NCBI GenBank assembly: GCA_949825045.1
Contig: OX463808.1
Coordinates: forward strand, 25,915,674-25,979,673
Source of the DNA: Argyresthia goedartella
Taxonomy: Eukaryota > Arthropoda > Insecta > Lepidoptera > Argyresthiidae
Length of the DNA stretch: 64,000 bases
Reading direction: 5' to 3'
The notes under the pieces are model-generated. The model was not told the DNA's origin and searched no databases. It was given only the letters and a program-made list of their open reading frames with translations. Both the position numbers and the translations under genes were made by a program. Below are positions 61,826 to 64,000 of this stretch, piece after piece (the first letter of the stretch is position 1; the number at the start of each line of letters is the position of its first letter).

Positions 61826-63143
61826 CTGAAAACAATAGAAACCAAAAACTAACTTCAATGAGAAGTGACGTTAAATTTAGAGTTATCAGAGTAACTAAAA
61901 GAGTATGCCCATGTTAATGGTTGACTACAGATTAATTCAACGTTGTCTTTAAAGAAACAATTCCTGCCTGTTTCATTCAATATGTTACTCAATAGAAGCG
62001 CGTTTTCCTTTGCCATAAAAAAAAACCTTAACAGCCTTCCAGCAGCATGTTCTAAACGTGATAATTACTATAGTGTTGCATAGTGAACAGCAATATAGGT
62101 TCTCCGTGTCTGTTTGTCTTGGCCTATTATGCAGATATGTGACTAGCTAGACTGACTTAGTACATTTACCTACAAAGGTAGAACGATGGATAAGACTAGA
62201 TCTAAAGACCACCTAGGGAAAATTAAATGACCTATTGTAATTCTCGAGACATCTGTTGTAGGTGATATTGTCATCATTAGTCGGTATGTCGGTGTTGTGT
62301 TAGGTGTATTGAATTCTCGTATTTATAACATTGAGCTCATCGTCCTTGTGTGTGACACAGCCTGCCTGACTCACTGAGACAACAACGTCGTGCGTCGGCG
62401 GACCAGCCTTCATTACCTTTTTTGGAAAAATAAATGTTCAAGTTTTTTATTTGAGCGATCGAGCCAGAGTAGCTACAAAGCAACTATAGATTTAAGTTGA
62501 TTGTAAGACAAGAGAGCATGACATATTATTCTCATTTTTCTGTGGCATTGATTCTCGCCTTCAATAACTTTTTCGCTCTTACTAGTTGGTTAGGTACATC
62601 AGAGAACCTAGGTCAATGTTTAGTTTTTATTATGTAATGCTTGGTAGAGTATCGTCGGAGTTTAGCTCAGGTACAGTAGAACTCACTTCAAATTCTATTA
62701 ACAGCTTATTATTGTATTAATTTGCGTACTAAACTTATCATGTCATTCATGTATCGTGCTTTATGTGTAGGTAAAGGACAGATGTGAGGTACATAATTAA
62801 TGCTAATGTCTTTTGATACTACATAAAATAGGCAATTGTCTTTGTTGTCCAGGCTCTATCCGGGTACCTATCTCTAGAATAACATGTCAGTATGAACGAA
62901 TTTATTATTGTGGTTAAGCCAGGAACTTTCTCTCTGCTCTAAGATAGAACGGTTTGTCTTTCAGAGCAAAACATTCAGATCCCATTTATTTATAGAGCCT
63001 CTTACGACTCTACATTTAAATTCAATGACTTTGTTTTCAAAAGTAGGTAAATAAACAACAAAAACAAACTTATATGCAACTTCGAAATAACTGCAGACAA
63101 CAGGACAGCATGTTTCCCAATTTCTCGAATAACATCGACTTAC
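61826..63143. other. probable intron in the TEP 5' UTR, no feature
   Basis: AT-rich sequence between the start-codon exon and the candidate first exon. Nothing recognised. Confidence 0.5.
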
Positions 63144-63302
63144 CTTTCATGAGTTAAGCCCTTGTTTTATAGATTGAACACTTCCAAAGTCAGATTACAC
63201 GTAACTTAACACTATATCACAGATCGTTTCATTTGGGTGCACATAGTTTGTGTTGTTGGGACCGACGCGGCGTGGGTCCACTCTTAGTGGTGTAGTGTAA
63301 CT
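63144..63302 (-). promoter_or_regulatory. candidate TEP non-coding first exon with initiator
   Basis: On the minus strand an arthropod-type initiator, TCAGTT, lies at 63304-63299 in a GC-rich patch, and a strong donor AAAG/GTAAGTCG ends a possible exon at 63144. Splicing to 61825 would give a 5' UTR exon of about 159 nt. It holds two short upstream ATGs; the second would read ATG AAA GAA TAA across the splice, its stop overlapping the main ATG. No TATA box is visible about 30 bp upstream. The linkage is inference from signals only. Confidence 0.35.
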
Positions 63303-63304
63303 GA

Positions 63305-64000
63305 GGAGGCAGGCTCCGCTAGCTATCTGTGGCTCTGCGCCTACGCAACGCAATCGCCGCCGCGCCGCCGCCGTAGCATGGCAGCCGCAGGTGGGGCGGA
63401 CCTTGCGAAAAATGTACTGACCATTCGCACTGCAACCATACACCCACGGCACTCCGAGAAATCCTCAGTCTGAGGAAGTTATGGCAGCCTTACAACACAA
63501 GCTTAATCAATGGTATTACCAAATAAGCAATATCAATATCGGCTCTACATTTTATTGCTTAAGATTCTTCTCTTCTATGTAGGAGTACCTACGGTACATA
63601 CCTATAACGATGGCCGCCTGCCTTGGTACTAAATATGTGTGCAAGTTTCATAGCATTAATTCGCGTAGGTACACAAAGGAGTCAACGGTCCATGGGTGGT
63701 TGCTTTACAAATCTTATAAGGACGAAGATGACGATGATAATAACTATTATTTTGGCATCGGTCGGTACATCCATGTAAACTAAAATCTCGGCACTGCATG
63801 CATTGACTTCTATGTGCATATATTCTGCAATTGCGTGTATTCTGTGTAAGTAGGTAGGTATGTATGATATCACTTTGGGTAAGATATCACTGTATACAAT
63901 CAGCGGAGACGGGGTCGGCTCGGGACGAGGAGAGTGGTCCTCTTGCATTCCTAGGAACGTGTTTGAGCACAATGCGTGGCTGAGTCTCGGCCAATTCTCC
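63305..64000. other. upstream region, candidate promoter side
   Basis: GC-rich patch at 63305-63440 (GCCGCCGCGCCGCCGCCG) and then AT-rich sequence. No convincing TATA box or coding exon. Confidence 0.4.

Noticed and set aside
63195..63452. 85-codon minus-strand ORF upstream of TEP
   Set aside because: It spans the GC-rich patch, has no recognisable domain, and overlaps the candidate 5' UTR exon in a way inconsistent with the TEP signal peptide.

Overview
This window is intronic and exonic sequence of an insect nuclear genome, most likely a moth or butterfly. It shows GT-AG introns, an invertebrate thioester-containing-protein (TEP) gene, a dispersed repeat that I know from Lepidoptera (57328-57723, fragment at 19063-19122), and BEL/Pao, errantivirus-like, Ty3/gypsy, Jockey-type, Tc1-type and DD82E-type transposable elements. 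There is no operon, CRISPR or other prokaryotic feature.

One host gene dominates. On the minus strand, 19 coding exons from 61821 down to 5773 join without a phase error into 1,188 codons. They encode a secreted alpha-2-macroglobulin/TEP/CD109-family protein: signal peptide, macroglobulin domains, bait region and the start of the thioester domain. Its C-terminus lies beyond the left edge. The motif that should carry the thioester (CGEQ) is replaced by HALR. A candidate non-coding first exon is at 63144-63302.

The introns hold the transposons. Left to right: (1) 1-about 5495, a decayed BEL/Pao retrotransposon, plus strand, with a 366-bp tandem duplication at its integrase/LTR junction. (2) 6087-7667, a dead Tc1-type element with 26-bp inverted ends and a TA target duplication, next to a broken duplicate of a TEP exon (8001-8105). 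(3) 8584-17987, a minus-strand errantivirus-like provirus (LTR, serine-type primer site, gag remnant, no pol, env, polypurine tract, LTR). Its env is split by a tRNA-derived SINE, which is split by a Jockey-type LINE; its 3' LTR is split by a DD82E-type transposon. (4) 19477-29395, a young gypsy element with 800-bp LTRs and an ATAT duplication, carrying heat-shock-element-like sites. Its gag is joined in frame to integrase with protease, RT and RNase H missing, and a full-length LINE with two intact ORFs sits at the join. (5) 35592-57093, a 21.5-kb foldback-like element in a 24-kb TEP intron: inverted arms made largely of a 178-bp satellite, flanked by a 9-bp direct repeat. It contains a restriction-endonuclease-type LINE end, a second LINE remnant and an apparently intact DD82E-type transposon with a spliced transposase.

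The most unusual items are the giant foldback element and the self-complementary RNA it implies inside an immune-family gene, the heat-shock-like LTR promoter on a pol-less gag-integrase element, and the TEP without a thioester. All statements are by-eye reading and translation; no database search was run.
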